Shown here in pieces: positions 10,421 through 22,900 of a DNA stretch of 64,000 nucleotides. The position numbers and the translations under genes are program-made. Under the pieces are notes generated by a model. That model was not told the DNA's origin. It saw only the letters and a program-made list of their open reading frames with translations, and searched no databases. The stretch is from Penelope pileata (taxonomy: Eukaryota > Chordata > Aves > Galliformes > Cracidae). Location of the stretch: contig WBMW01000433.1 of NCBI GenBank assembly GCA_013396635.1, forward strand, positions 292,474 through 356,473, read 5' to 3'. Position 1 is the first letter of the stretch, and each line of letters opens with the position of its first letter.

Positions 10421-13400
10421 CAAGGAGAATCTATTTTCTACTTTTCTTCTAACACAGCTCAAATTCTCAAGTGATCATTTTACGTCTTTTCCTTGCTTTC
10501 CCTTCAATGCCACCACATCACGTTTCTACATGATGGAAATAAAATAACTACCACATACCAGAGGAAAAATAAAAATTTAATGATTTCACCTCAGATTTTA
10601 ATTTAGCAACACTTCCACACTGGAAGGAGACTTACATCTCCTAATGAACTAAATAACTTTATTTAAGGAAGCACAGCCATATCTGGAAGGATTTGGTAAA
10701 ACACATTGTCATCACGATTCAATTATTTCACATGTAACATGCTTCATTATTCCTGCTTTTGTCAGACCCCTCATCTTCATGAACAGATTTCTCCTCATAT
10801 AGGTGTATATTGCTATCATGAGAATCCTTTCCTCAGTTTCTTTCTAATTACCTTTATATTCCACAGAATGAGCTTCCACTTTTCAATCTACAAAATGTGA
10901 AGGTATTTGTTGCAAGCCCGTAGAATTTGACCCTGGAATGCAGTCAGAGTTCTCCTCATCAGGGCTTCCCCATAAGCAGATTTACTGAATCTGCACCAGG
11001 TTCAAACAAAATTCAGGCAAACCAATTTGGTTCCTTTTCACGTGCTTCAGTGGCCTTCAGCTAAGGTGAGCTCTATGTCAGGAGGAAAGAGGCAGAGAGA
11101 GTGTTCCTGAGGCAGAATGTGAAGCCTATCAGTGCAGAGTTAGTGTTCCTGTCCCAGCTCAGAGTCCCTGCTTGAGCCTGAGCCAGCCATGTAGTGCACC
11201 TGCAGGACACAGCTCTTGGAGTGATGTTACCTGGAAACACTGGGAGCAGTGCAGCTGTGCTGGCACGCAGCACTGGAGATGTTTCGGCTTGTGTCAGAAC
11301 CATCAGTTTTGTAACTCACTCGGGTATTCCCACATCTGCGCAGTGCATGATGTGCTCACACACAGGTGTCCTTTTTCTCATCTGCACCAAGAGGCAGCAA
11401 TTCCCAGCTGCAGCAAATAGAAGCACATGGCAATTGATGGACCTACATGCTGAGGCAGTGGAAGTCCAAAGGATAGCTAAGGTAACATACACAGCAATAC
11501 AACATTTTTCAAAACTAAGGAACTCAGAGACCTAACAAAACTCAGTGTTGGAAATCCTAAAGATATTTATTTATTATATAAAGATATTTTATTTATTAAG
11601 ATATTTTTAAAGATAGTTGATTGAAATGGCAGCTCTGAACATTCGTTAGTTTTACCAGAAATTTTTTTTATATTTTTCAGAAAAAGTTCATCCTATTTAT
11701 AAGAGACAAGAAGAGAAAAGAGGAGAAAAAAGGAAACCCAAAGACTTCTGATAGGCCATCCTGACCAATGCCAGAAATAATATAAAAATTAAGAAGCAAG
11801 CAGCACATTCAAATAGAAATAATATTAACATAATGAAATTGTCTGTAACTATGGAGATAATATACTCTGAAACAAACTGTTTATAAGAAAGTTTCACTTA
11901 CTGGACTACTTTGAGTATTTAATAACATAGTACTGCCAAAACTCAGACTAAACTATAGTTATTTTCCCTGTCAAAAGCTATTCAGCTGTGCAATATCAAG
12001 CCACCAGAAGTGTTCTTTATTGCATCCGTATGACAAAACCTAACCGCATTTCATTTTTGTAGAGTAACAGTTTTCTTTCTGTTAGCATGCTATGAATGTC
12101 TTCAGAGATCAAAAAGCTGTTATTTAAAACAAGGTGTTAGAATGGTTCAAATTAAAAATAAATTTGTTTAACCGGGAAGAAGCAATCTAGCTGTGTGAAT
12201 CTATATAACTCAGACTAATGATATAGCAGATGAACTTATAAAATATAGATGTATTTGTAAAGATATGTTTTAAATTAATCTTTCAATGAAGATTTTCCAG
12301 GTTTCAGGGTATCCCAAAGCCACTCCAACACTATGAAAGATTGCTGACACAATAATATCGTTGGCAAGGTTTTTTTGCTTAAATGTTAAAGGATTGTCTT
12401 CATATATATGAAGACATATTTGGTCAGGTCACCTAATGAAAATCCTTCTTTCAGAATACAGGAGAAAAATTTTTACACACAAAACACAAAGTATTAAGTT
12501 CTCGGTTTTGATATTTTATGTGATTTTCAGTCTCCCATGCACTAACTTATTAAGATGCCTTTGGAAGTATCTTTAAACTTCTCTTGTACCTGACATCTCA
12601 GTTCAAAATGAACATATTGGAATTGATACAATTATAAAAACTATATAATTTAAGATTTTTCTTGAGAGATCCTGACTGAAGGCAGACAGAGCCTTCTGGA
12701 AATATGGTCTGTGGTTAAACGACACTGGAGTCATATAGTCTTCTCACCTGCTACTTTGGTCTATATTTTTCTGTTCCCTTAAGTAGTTTTATAGTCTATA
12801 TTTGCTTTAATATGTCAGAAAGCATTGTCTTGCACTTTTGTAGCCGTATCTCCATACCAACAAAACTACAGGTGGAATCACAAAAAAAATTCTTCTGACT
12901 ATTTTTTTTTTTCTCATTCAGTTTGTCCATGGTTAATGGACATAGGCATGCATGATGTTTGCAGTTTCCTTTTGGAACTGAAATGGAGAATTCTGGACCT
13001 TTAACTAAGGAATAAAAATTAGGACAGTCTTGCCACTTGGTTTGTGCACTTGAGTAAATAAACATGTACTTCGTAAGCATAGAAAATCTGCACAAACATC
13101 CCAAAAAAACATTTACTTTAATGAGATTCATATAACTATTACACACTTTTATGCTTTAATGCTTAGTCTATCTGTCTTTTCTACAGAAGTTTCACATGTA
13201 GTGGACTATATTTAACTAACCATAATTAGCACTTTTGTTTTCCACAATGTCAAGCACAATAAAAAATCAAGGATAGTGAGGTCTACAGTGAAAAAAGAGA
13301 ACACCTTTGGAGACTGCAAGGAGAAGAATCGAAGTACTGCAGAAATAAAGCTATTAGGAGATAGTCGCCACAAAAAGATGAAAAAGAACATGGTACCCTC

Positions 13401-13998
13401 TGTGCGCTGCCCACATGGTAACCATAGGAAGAAAACATCAAGAAAAAGTTAACAGAAGCAATTACAAGAAACATATGGCTGGTAGTGAAGACAATGCACA
13501 GAGGAAATTCAAAAACTGGCAAAGAAGCTATAACAGCTGATATCACAGAAGTAGACAGAAACTATCAAAAGACAAGGTAGTACTATTGATTTCTGAGGAC
13601 AAACATGAAGAAAAGGATCCTATTAATACTGAGATTTTAGGCAGAATATCCAGCAAATCTTTTACTACATTCATATATAATGAAGTTTACAAATAAAGTT
13701 TTGTAGGTATTTATTGATCAGTAACTTTTCATTGGGTTCTGTCACAACTCTACAGGTATCTGGATTTACCAAAAATCTGTTACTGCATGCTAGATGCTAG
13801 ATATGCAACATGTTCTCAGGAATGGCTTTTTAGCAGTCTACTTTAACTAATTTCAGTGTAGAAACTCACATGATTGTTAATTTTTTCTCTGTCAGGATGT
13901 AAAAAATGTCTCTTTCCAGTCCATCCTATGGAATACATTTACTTTTTTAAATGTGTTTTTGAAAGACTATTTTAAATTCATGAGTGGCATATTTAAGA
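10421..13998. other. AT-rich noncoding stretch, no gene seen
   Basis: Mostly unique AT-rich DNA. The patch at about 11050-11480 is richer in GC and holds overlapping frames of up to 113 codons on both strands, but none has a recognisable domain. It may be an old repeat. A short imperfect direct repeat lies at 11559-11605. Confidence 0.5.
11559..11605. repeat. Imperfect AT-rich direct repeat (AAAGATATTTATTTATTA-like)
   Basis: Two near-identical copies of an AAAGATATTT plus ATTTATTA word follow one another, with a further AAGATATTT immediately after. Low complexity. Confidence 0.65.
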
Positions 13999-14112
13999 TT
14001 TTTTATCTTGCTGGGTTATTATCACAGAATTAGCAATGGGAGAACCATCTATTGCGTATTAGTTTGCAATACAGACTTCTGCTAAGGGAATATAACCCAG
14101 CAAGGAAGGAAA
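13999..14112. repeat. Inverted repeat with 13-base perfect arms (hairpin-forming)
   Basis: CTTGCTGGGTTAT at 14007-14019 is the exact reverse complement of ATAACCCAGCAAG at 14092-14104. The pairing extends outward: 14006/14105 is a G-U pair, 14005/14106 a mismatch, and 13999-14004 pairs with 14107-14112 using A-T and G-U pairs. The spacer of 72 bases contains a smaller TATTGC/GCAATA inverted repeat. The flanks show no target-site duplication, so a transposon origin is not supported. It could be a structured RNA, the remnant of a MITE, or chance. Confidence 0.6.
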
Positions 14113-14262
14113 AATATTCGTCTCTTCTTTTTCCATAAGGTTGTTTTCATTTCCTTCTGCCTTCCACTGGAAGACATCAAACCTTCCCAAGAGAGGCCAG
14201 CCTCAGAGTCTGAAAGGCAAATGACCTAGAACAGAGAGACTTGTGGAGTAATTCTTGGTTAT

Positions 14263-14342
14263 ATATATCTAAAATGTGTATATATATATCTATATGTATA
14301 TGTATATACCTATATATCTCTCTATATATGTATTTATATATT
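14263..14342. repeat. TA/TATC-rich simple repeat
   Basis: Mixture of TATATA, CTATATG and TATGTATA words over about 80 bases; low complexity. Confidence 0.8.
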
Positions 14343-14849
14343 ATGTATTTCCTGCTGGTGAAAGCTACATACAGGAATGAAGGAAAAAAGTCTGTACATT
14401 ATTCAATTTAATAGCAGCCAGAAGTTATGCTATGAAATCATATTTATTTTATTGTACATGAAGACATGTACATATGAACAAATATTAATGCAGGTAGACA
14501 GGAAATAATGGCAACCAGTGGGTCAAAAGTGCAGTAGACTTGCCATGCCTGTCAGCATAGCTTGTCCTTAGCACAGAAGACAGAGAATTATGCATCACTG
14601 GCAATAAATGATAGGAAGCAGCCAGCCCTCAAGTATGATTATAAAACAGACAACCTAAGTGTTACAACTAAACTGTTTGAAATAAATGTTTAAAATTGTT
14701 CTGTTTTTCCTCACTAATACTTTGAAATTCTAGGGTACCATGCAATTTTATTTTGCTTCTACATCCTTATATCATGAAAAGTTACTTTAGCAGTACAGGA
14801 TTCTATATTCATTGGTACAGTAACTGAAATTATCACAGGTGACTTTTGC
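14343..14849. other. AT-rich noncoding stretch, nothing seen
   Basis: Unique-looking DNA up to the second LTR, with no repeat family or coding signal recognised. Confidence 0.6.
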
Positions 14850-14854
14850 ATATT
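14850..14854. repeat. Target-site duplication ATATT, left copy (LTR 2)
   Basis: Exact match to 15722-15726 and directly abuts the TG end of the LTR. The word is AT-rich, so on its own it would be weak evidence. Together with the TG...CA ends it is convincing. Confidence 0.8.
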
Positions 14855-14861
14855 TGTCCCG

Positions 14862-14876
14862 CTCCGATTATCGGAG
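14862..14876. repeat. Perfect palindrome CTCCGATTATCGGAG at the LTR 2 terminus
   Basis: Seven-base arms around a single central base, lying only 7 bases inside the LTR end. The following CGGAGTGAG is repeated at 14901-14909. Confidence 0.85.
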
Positions 14877-14946
14877 TGAGGGGAGATTCTGTAACATACC
14901 CGGAGTGAGATTAAGACACAAACGAGGTCAAATGTTGTCCGACCAG

Positions 14947-14952
14947 TTTAAT
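14947..14952 (-). terminator. Polyadenylation signal ATTAAA of LTR 2
   Basis: ATTAAA on the minus strand, about 95 bases before the end of the LTR, where the R/U5 boundary is expected. Confidence 0.6.
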
Positions 14953-15126
14953 AGGAAATTCTGGCCAGTGAGGGAGATGGGGATGGGGAAGCAGGCGATA
15001 GTAAAAGATAGTTAGTAAGAGCAAGGGTTACATATAGAAAGCGGGGACAGTCACCACCATGGATCCCACGCTGTTCTACCAGACCAGGAGTATCTTCAGG
15101 ACCATGTGGGAGCGAGGGAGCGAGGG

Positions 15127-15420
15127 TGCAGGAGGAGCAGCAGCAAGCAGGCATCAGGCCGTCAGGTCTCAGGCAGCAAGCAGGAGCAGGCTTCAGGCAG
15201 CAGACGTCAGGCATCGTCAGGCATCAGGCCATCAGGCAGGAAGCAGGAGCAACAAGCAGGCATCAGGCAGCAGGGCAGCAGGACCTCATGTCTCAAGCAT
15301 CAGCAGGTATCAAGCAGGTCCAGCCAGGCATCCGTCAGGCATCAGTCAGACAGCAGCAGGTAGGCAGCAGGTAGGCAGCAAGCAGGCAGCTCCTAGGCAG
15401 GTCCTACGCAGCTCCTAGCA
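15127..15420. repeat. CAG / CAGGCATCAGGC minisatellite inside LTR 2
   Basis: About 290 bases built from variants of AGCAGGC, ATCAGGC, GTCAGGC and GGAGCAGGC in irregular order, ending with GGTAGGCAGCA and GCTCCTAGG units. The array is GC-rich and keeps some CpG sites. In the transcript (minus strand) it would read as GCCTG/CTG-rich RNA. Confidence 0.85.
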
Positions 15421-15440
15421 TTTCCCCCGTTGGAGGAGGT

Positions 15441-15450
15441 CTTTTTATCC
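15441..15450 (-). promoter_or_regulatory. TATA box of LTR 2
   Basis: The minus strand reads GGATAAAAAG, a strong TATA-type element. The transcription start would be expected about 25-30 bases further on, just before the minisatellite, which makes the minisatellite part of the transcribed R region. Confidence 0.65.
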
Positions 15451-15721
15451 TCCTTTTCGGCCAGCATGACATTCCTGGGCACCCAGGTATGTCACGTATC
15501 ACACGAACGGGCATGGACGGTGCAAGCCTGGGCTTGCCCGTTCCCTTCGGTGGTTGCCTCCCTCAAGGTGCCAGGCTGAAAGGCTGCTCGATGGCCGTTT
15601 AGCGGCTGCTTGTCTCTCATTGTCTCTGGTCTGCAAGCCTTCGGGCAGGTGGGCAAACTTTGAGACAAGAGAGTTCTCACAGCAAACTTTGAGACAAAAG
15701 GTTCCAAAACAGTCTCTTACA

Positions 15722-15726
15722 ATATT
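15722..15726. repeat. Target-site duplication ATATT, right copy (LTR 2)
   Basis: Exact match to 14850-14854, immediately after the CA end of the LTR. Confidence 0.8.
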
Positions 15727-18700
15727 CTGTAATTTCCATTTCAGAAGGCAGAAATTAAAACCCCAGAGCTTTAACAAAAGTAACACCAAGGACAGAGGCA
15801 CAAATGCAAACACCCCATAAAAGCAAAGATTTAATCTATGGTGTCCTAGGATTAAAACTCCCTTAACATTTGCTTCATATAAAATAATTTTTGCACAACT
15901 TCTGCCTTCACAGTTTGCTATGGAAATGGGATTTATCCCATCTATGTAATTTTTACTGTTAAAAAACTTGTTTTTATCTGAAGTCTCTGGCCTAATTAAT
16001 GAAGAGTCTCATACTCCCAAGCATTCCTTTTCATCTTAAGCTAAGATCCAGAAACCTCTGAATCCAGAAGTGATGTCATCTGCCTGAAGAAGACAGGATG
16101 CCTAAAGAAAGATACCTAGATGTGTCTCAGACTTCTTATCTAATTTCTGGGCAACTGAAGTAAGATGAAAGAAATTCCCTCATTTAAATATAGAACTGCA
16201 GTTAAATGGGAATGAAACATTTCTCTGTCTTATAAGGCTGCTCATCCTTATGACAGTTAGTGTATTCGTTCTGTTTTTAAGGTCTAGGGCTTTCACAAAT
16301 TTGGGAAAAGGACTATGGTTACAATTTTGAAAAACAGGCAACTGATTCTGAAATCTGGCCAGAACAATCCAATTTGGTTTCTAGTTTCTAGCAAACAAGT
16401 TTGATTATTGTTTCCCACAGAAGAAACTATCACCATGAGTGAAAAGATTCAGGGCTCATCTCTGTATAGCCACAAGAGAGTCAAATCGACTGGAAACACA
16501 CCTTCCTTGTGGTTGTACTTTTTCAAACTGATAGGATCAAATGTTACATAGCAAAAGGTTAAAGACATTTCCTCTCCAAACAAGACAATATATATTTCAA
16601 TTTTAGAAGTCTTTGACCTTTCTTAAACTAAATTTGAAGTCTGAACCCCCCCCTTTTTTTATTTTGAATAATAAAAAAAAATAGTCAGACTACGAACAGA
16701 AAGATTAGAGGCACTTTTGACAAGCCAAGGCATCTGATTATAGTTACATTACCACAAACCACCATTTTCTATTTCATACTCAAAGCCATGAATAATTTAC
16801 CCAACACCCTTTGATATTTCTTCAGACTATTAATTGTTGGCTGACTAATCTACTGTTCCCTGTATGTGGGTTTTTAAAAGTATTTTCAAAATAGCTTATT
16901 ACAAAAATTAGCCTCGGAGCTATTTGTAATCCCTACTTTCTGTGCTTTTTCCACTGAAGTGATTTTAGCAGGAAAGAAGCCTACATTTGAAAATCCAGTA
17001 TTGTCTGTATTATGAAGAAAAAAGGTCTTGATTCTATTCTTGGCTAGATGGAACTGAAGAACAGCAACAACTCTTAGAGCAAGTACTAAAGAAAATTATC
17101 AGTGTTCCATAAAAACTTTCCATGAGGTAGTGTTTTCAGTGAACAAATCAGCAGCCATTCAATTTGTCATAAACTGCATTTATAAGATATCAGAAAAATC
17201 CAAATAATCCCATTATAATAATGCCTTGGATTTGTGAAAATATTTCTGAATCATCTGTGATATTCTGAACTGATGATCAGCCAATAAACTTTTTTAAAGG
17301 TAATACAATTGCATATGTTTTTGGAAAAGAAGTTTAATTTCAAAATTACTACTGTTTCTAAGCGTCTGTAAGATGGTAGATTGAAAGAGATGAAGAATGC
17401 TACCAAGAAAAATATTAGCATTCAACTTGCCTTAAATAGTTATTCTAAGCCATACTTCGGTCATTAAGCCAGTCTGTAAGGATCTGTAATTGAGGTTTAT
17501 AGGGCCCAGAAAAAAAAATATTTTATAAGGCTGGCATGTAATGAAGGTAAGCAATCCATAAACAAGAAGTTCTTGTATATACTACAAGGAATGAAAATGT
17601 TGGCGAGGTGACAAAATTAAATATACAATTTGACTATTCCTGAATTATGACATTGAAAGCATCCAAACCAGGTGGATTTTCTGCGTTCCTTAAATTACAA
17701 CAAAATTAAATCCATCAGAAAACTCCCCAGCACTGGTTTCTTTCCCACTATTCTATATTGCTGTGTAATTCAAAATGAAGTTTTATAAAGACAGTAATAT
17801 GTATCTTTATAGCATAGTCCATGAAATATAAGTGTGTAAACATATATATCCTAGATAAATCTCACACACAAATCTGTACAAGATTATTGAAAATGTTCAG
17901 TGATTCTTTTGCCATAAATATCTGGATGTTTGCTTTTAACCTGCTCTAGTTGCAGCTGCTCTTTGCTTATTATCTCTTTTGACAAAAGAATCCAGACTGG
18001 TCTGAAATCCTCTACCTGCTAGGAGGTGTGCCATCAGCACTTTTAGTGAAGAAAGTCTGAAAACCTAAAATGCAACAGGGAATCTCTGGAGAGTCAAATG
18101 CTTGTGAGTGACTCATCTCCTCAAGAGTAGGAAGATGAGGACTTCTGGGGAAGAAGTCACAGGGAAACTAGAGGATGATTCTATTCTGAATGCCCAGGCA
18201 GGGAGCTGGAGCCCTAATCTGCATGTGCAGGACTATGCCATAGCACTACTGTTATTATGTGGGAAGGAGGGGTAAGGGGGATACATTTGTCTCAGAAAAT
18301 GGTGCTGAGCCTGGATATTCATCCATCATACCACTGCCTGCTGACCTGGTTGAATCTGCTTGCTCATACCAGCCACAGACTGGAACAACATTGCCTGGCA
18401 CTCACATCAGCCAACATACCAGCAGTTATAAAGCAAAACATAACATCTACAGAGCAATATTCAAGCCTATCTGATCTAGATGCAAGGAAGATCTTGGAAG
18501 AGGAAAAAAATTATGTCCTATAGATGGTAACATCACACAACCAAAGCCTGCCGTAGTTTCTTGCATTTTTACTGCCTAGACATAGCAATGGATAATATAT
18601 TTACCAAAATGTGGATGTCATTTCTTCAAATACCTTCCCGACTAACATTCTAATACCAAATTGATGGTCAGCAAAATAACAGAGATTTGGATTTTCAGCT

Positions 18701-19915
18701 TTAGAAACTGTCTTCTCAATGCACACTATGTTGGCTGTTTGCTTTACTGAGCTTTGGGCAGATCTCTATTAATTCTTTTTCTATCTTCTATTTTCTATAT
18801 CTATATCTATTTTCTATCTTGAACATTTCTTTGCATGTTTTCTTTACGTGTCTTACACCATCCTCTTCTTGTAAGCTTATGTACAAGACTAAGAGGAAGC
18901 CAGAATTTTCATATGTTCTGCAGTGGACCACCTGGTAGAATATGCATGTAATTGCATCTTCTGTACATATTTCATAGTGCAGGTGCTCTTAGCTTCCATG
19001 TCCCAGTATACCTTAGAAATAATATCCCAGTGATATTATTTTGATGAGCAGATATTATGTTATCTTGCCAATTACATGCATTTAATCTGAAACCCTGTGC
19101 AGGAAAGTGGCTGAAGTTCAAACCACATGGGCAAGCCACAGGCAATCCATCCCAATCCATCCCATGGTTTGCCAGGAAGGCAAGCAGAGGTTCTGGAATT
19201 TTATAATTCTATCTGACTTGTTCACAAAGTATCTTTTTCTATCAGATTTGTACTAGTAAGCAATCCAGAGAAGTAGAAGTTAATATCACTGATAATAGAA
19301 CCACAGACTGATAGAAACTAAGACCGTTGCTAGACCCCATGCTGATAAGATGAAAGCAAAGCTTGATGTACTGTTCTGCTTGAAACTTGACACAAAGGTG
19401 TTTCTTCTAGACAGAAGGTCTCTGTTTTTTCTAAATATTTTTAATGGCATTCCACCACAAAGATTCTTATATGAGGAAAGCAACAGAAGTTAAACTAAAG
19501 TAGCTCTTAGAGAGCTGTGGGAGGCCACTGCTTAAGGAGCACACAGCTGGAAGTACAGAGAGGGAATAAAGTGTGCACAATGAGGAGAGATTGGCTCAGC
19601 TGGTCTAAATCAGTCTAACTCCAAACTTACAGAAGGATTTCAATTTACACCAGATGAGGACACTGCTCTAGTGCAAAGAAGAAAAACAAAAAGGAGAAGA
19701 AAGGCAACTTTCAGAAATTAAGAAAAGGATTTGGCAAATTTTATTTCTACAAGTGATGTCTACAACTTTTTGGACTTTCATGGGATTAGTCACTAATCTT
19801 TAAATGAGCAGATCAGGGCTAGTACCTACCAGATTAATAATTTCTATGTTTCCTATCATCAGTCTATGGTGCCATGCAGCATAATTTGCCCAAAGATACA
19901 TAAATGAATGGACCC
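15727..19915. other. AT-rich noncoding stretch, no gene seen
   Basis: Unique-looking DNA. It contains a C-run followed by T and A runs at 16645-16682 and a CTATAT/TTCTAT low-complexity patch at 18778-18822. Frames are short and show no domain. Confidence 0.55.
18778..18822. repeat. TTCTAT/CTATAT simple repeat
   Basis: Irregular pyrimidine-rich array of TTTCTATCT and ATCTAT words. Confidence 0.75.
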
Positions 19916-19945
19916 ATAGATAGATAGATAGATAGATAGATAGAC

Positions 19946-19977
<32 letters not shown>
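19916..19977. repeat. (GATA)n microsatellite
   Basis: About 15 GATA units with a single GACA interruption near the middle. Arrays of this length are commonly length-polymorphic. Confidence 0.95.
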
Positions 19978-22900
19978 TTGTTCTCTGTCTAATGTAAATA
20001 AGAGGAGTAAAAACACTGATCATATATAGGGACAGAAGAGTAAGAAAGTAATTAAAGATTTAAGATAGACTTGAAATATGCAAAACACTGAATCTTCCAC
20101 GGACTCTCTTCCAGGGACAACTTATGGAAGCAAGGCCTATTTTCAGAATAAACGTTAGAATAAACGTTAGTTCCTTGGCCTGAGGCACAGAAAAACAGGA
20201 AAGAAAGAGACAGTCATTGGATAATCACAAAATTTCAGGATTAGTGAATTTTTCTGCCATTGAAATTAATTACTATTCACAATGAGAATGTAGTTTTCAA
20301 ACAGCAATTTCTTAAGATTTTACTTTTTCACCTCAGATTACCAATATATTTTTATATGCTTTCTTCATGAAAAGCAACTTAAACTAATGCCTTAGGTTTT
20401 AGCTGTTCATCTGGATTGCAATGAATTTACACTAGCAAGACCCAAGAAATCTTATTTAAAAATGTCATTTGAAAAAATTAATTTATATTTCCTTTCAGGA
20501 ACCTGGAGCTTCATTATGTTACCAGTCATGTTGTTAAATGTACCAAGTTGCTCCAAAAAATCCAACCCATGTAAGGGTAGGAAAGGCTGAGAGAAAAGCC
20601 ACAGGAGAAATCTTACATGAGCAACATGTTGTAATGGTTCCTGGATAAGCAGGTCACCAAGAGCCTTGCACATGTCTACTTGCAGCTTTTTAGCACACCA
20701 TGGTCATAGGCCCAAGTACAGTGACCAAGTCTTGATGTCAGAGGTGGGACAGAATGGGGTGGGCTCCAACAGACAGAGGAAGACTAGCCTAAAGCAAGAA
20801 ATGGCTGCCAACCCAAGGGGAGCCTAACAGATGTAAGGATAACTCAGCAAATGGCATCCTTTATCCCACATCCTCACAAAGAGTCCTGAACAGACCACCT
20901 GGATACAGACATCTAGATGCTCATATGCAGAACAGATTACCTGTATTTACATATCATGGTGTTCATGAGGGAATAAGGGTCTGAGCGTGACTGGGTCAAA
21001 TTGGTTTTACTCAAGATTCAATTTTAAATAAGATTATTTTCCTATCCCACAACAACTTACATTGAGCTCTGTTAAATTGTTGCTTCAATATTTCAATGGT
21101 ATTTCCTGCAGTTGGACCTGGGGCATATATATTTCTAACATTCCGAAGCTCAAAACTCAGTATCAGACTTGCCTGGGAGACACCAAGTGTCCACACATCT
21201 GTATTTCTGCTCACAAGGTTCCCCAGGCATTTGTGCTTTTCCTGGACCTGTCCAGATCTGTGTCACACTTGTCTTGTCCATGGAATTTGGTCCTGGAAAT
21301 GTGTTCTAAGCAGACGTCACTGGAGGAGTGTGGGCTGGGACAGCTTCAGCAAATCCTCTCAGCGCATCACAGCACACCATGTGCTTGCATAGGAGGTCTA
21401 GACCTTCCCAGAAAGTGTTTGGTATGTGAATTAGAGCCTGATTCAGTCTACATATGTGCCATGTATTTGGTGTTTCCATTTCAGATCTATGACACCAGTG
21501 AAGAGCATCCAGCACACTGTTGAAGTGCAAGACTTACCTCTATACTTGTAGAAACCTATGTTGCCACTGCCAGTGCTTCTGCTGAGCTCCCCAATATTCA
21601 GACACAAATAAAGTGTATACAAAGCTGGATTTGATAGTAATAGTCTTTTATCTAACAGCCAAAAGGCTAAGTCATTCACCCACACTGCTGCTTTCCCAGC
21701 TCTGCCAAAAAAGCATACCTTCCGAGCAAACACTGTAGCATCCTGAATGGAGCGTACCCTCACATGATGTTTTCTCAGCCTCTGCTCTCGAAGTTGTGCC
21801 ATCTTGTAGAATTGCCTAAATGATTTTGACAGAGAATGAAATCCACATTTCCACTTTCTGTGAGTTTTGTGACATTGAGCATCATTCTAAAAGGCACTTT
21901 CATGAGACAACAAATGATTAATTAAAACAGCCTCAGTAAGAGACATATTCTTTCCACTCCTCTGTCCCATCCTCTGTACTTATACCCACTGATAGAATTA
22001 TCATCAAGCTGATTGTGTTTTCTAGATGGCAAAGACCTTGGATTTGGCAAGCAATAGAAGGAAATGGATTAACTTCTCTTACATTCGCATTAACATCCAA
22101 ATCACTGGATTACTGGATTGAAGATGGGTATTGTAGTACCACTATAGCTACTGCATAGGAAACCGGTAAACATGAAAAGCCATCTGATAGCAATCCCCTA
22201 GCAAAAGAAGACATTTCCTTCATCACATGATAGGCACGCATCTTCACAGGAATTTCCTCCTGTAGAATAGTCCATTTTCCACTCCAGGTTTTCTTGAGGT
22301 ACCACAGTTCCACTAGTTCTGGTACCAAAACTACCCTAGCAAAGGTTTTCCAGATTTATTTTATATATATATATACATATACATATCTCCTACATAGCTT
22401 TTGTAGAACATAGGTCCTTGGTTTTACTAGATAGCAACTGGACAAAAATTTACACCTTAAGATGAAACAAATATAGATCTACCACTGCCAGACAACCTAG
22501 TCTTGAGTCTAATTAATTCAGGCATAGCATCATGTTTATTCAGCTACATTTCTTCTGAACCAGATACTGGTTGCTCTTTATAGACCAAGATATGGTACCA
22601 TGCCACACAGACAAACTAACTTGTTTGGAGATAGTCTCAGTTTTCTAACATGTCATTGAATTATTTAAATCTAGCCATAGCCTTGCTGATGCAATCAAAT
22701 CCCAGAGACTGTGGTAGAAATCTCTTTTTATCAAATTCATCACGTTTTGGGCCAGTCCCAAAAGCAATAGTTTAATCCCTCCATGAGTAATCCCACGCTA
22801 CCTGACTGAAAAATGGCGTATGACTCCTGCATCATGAGCAAATAGCTTCAGAGAGCATAAGCAACAGCCCATCCTAACACAAAATCGCTATAAAAAACAA

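Larger units (their letters stand above)
14855..15721 (-). mobile_element. Solo LTR of an avian endogenous retrovirus, type 2, with minisatellite in R
   Basis: An 867-base unit running from TGTCCCGC to TCTCTTACA on the plus strand (TG...CA ends) and flanked by the exact word ATATT on both sides (14850-14854 and 15722-15726). On the minus strand it reads as an LTR: a U3 of about 280 bases, a TATA-like GGATAAAAAG (15450-15441), a long GC-rich repetitive R region, an ATTAAA polyadenylation signal (14952-14947), and a short end ending in a palindrome. It is clearly GC-richer than its surroundings and unrelated in sequence to the LTR at 1.9 kb. No gag, pol or env sequence adjoins it. Plus-strand open frames in the repetitive part, rich in S, R, Q and A, are by-products of the repeat and not genes. 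Family not assigned. Confidence 0.87.

Noticed and set aside
15059..15418. Plus-strand open frames of 82-119 codons rich in S, R, Q and A
   Set aside because: They lie within the minisatellite of LTR 2, antisense to it. All three frames are open simply because the repeat unit has no stop codon.
21062..21523. 153-codon plus-strand frame, the longest outside CR1
   Set aside because: No domain, motif or repeat of protein character; several minus-strand frames overlap it, and the composition is that of translated noncoding DNA.
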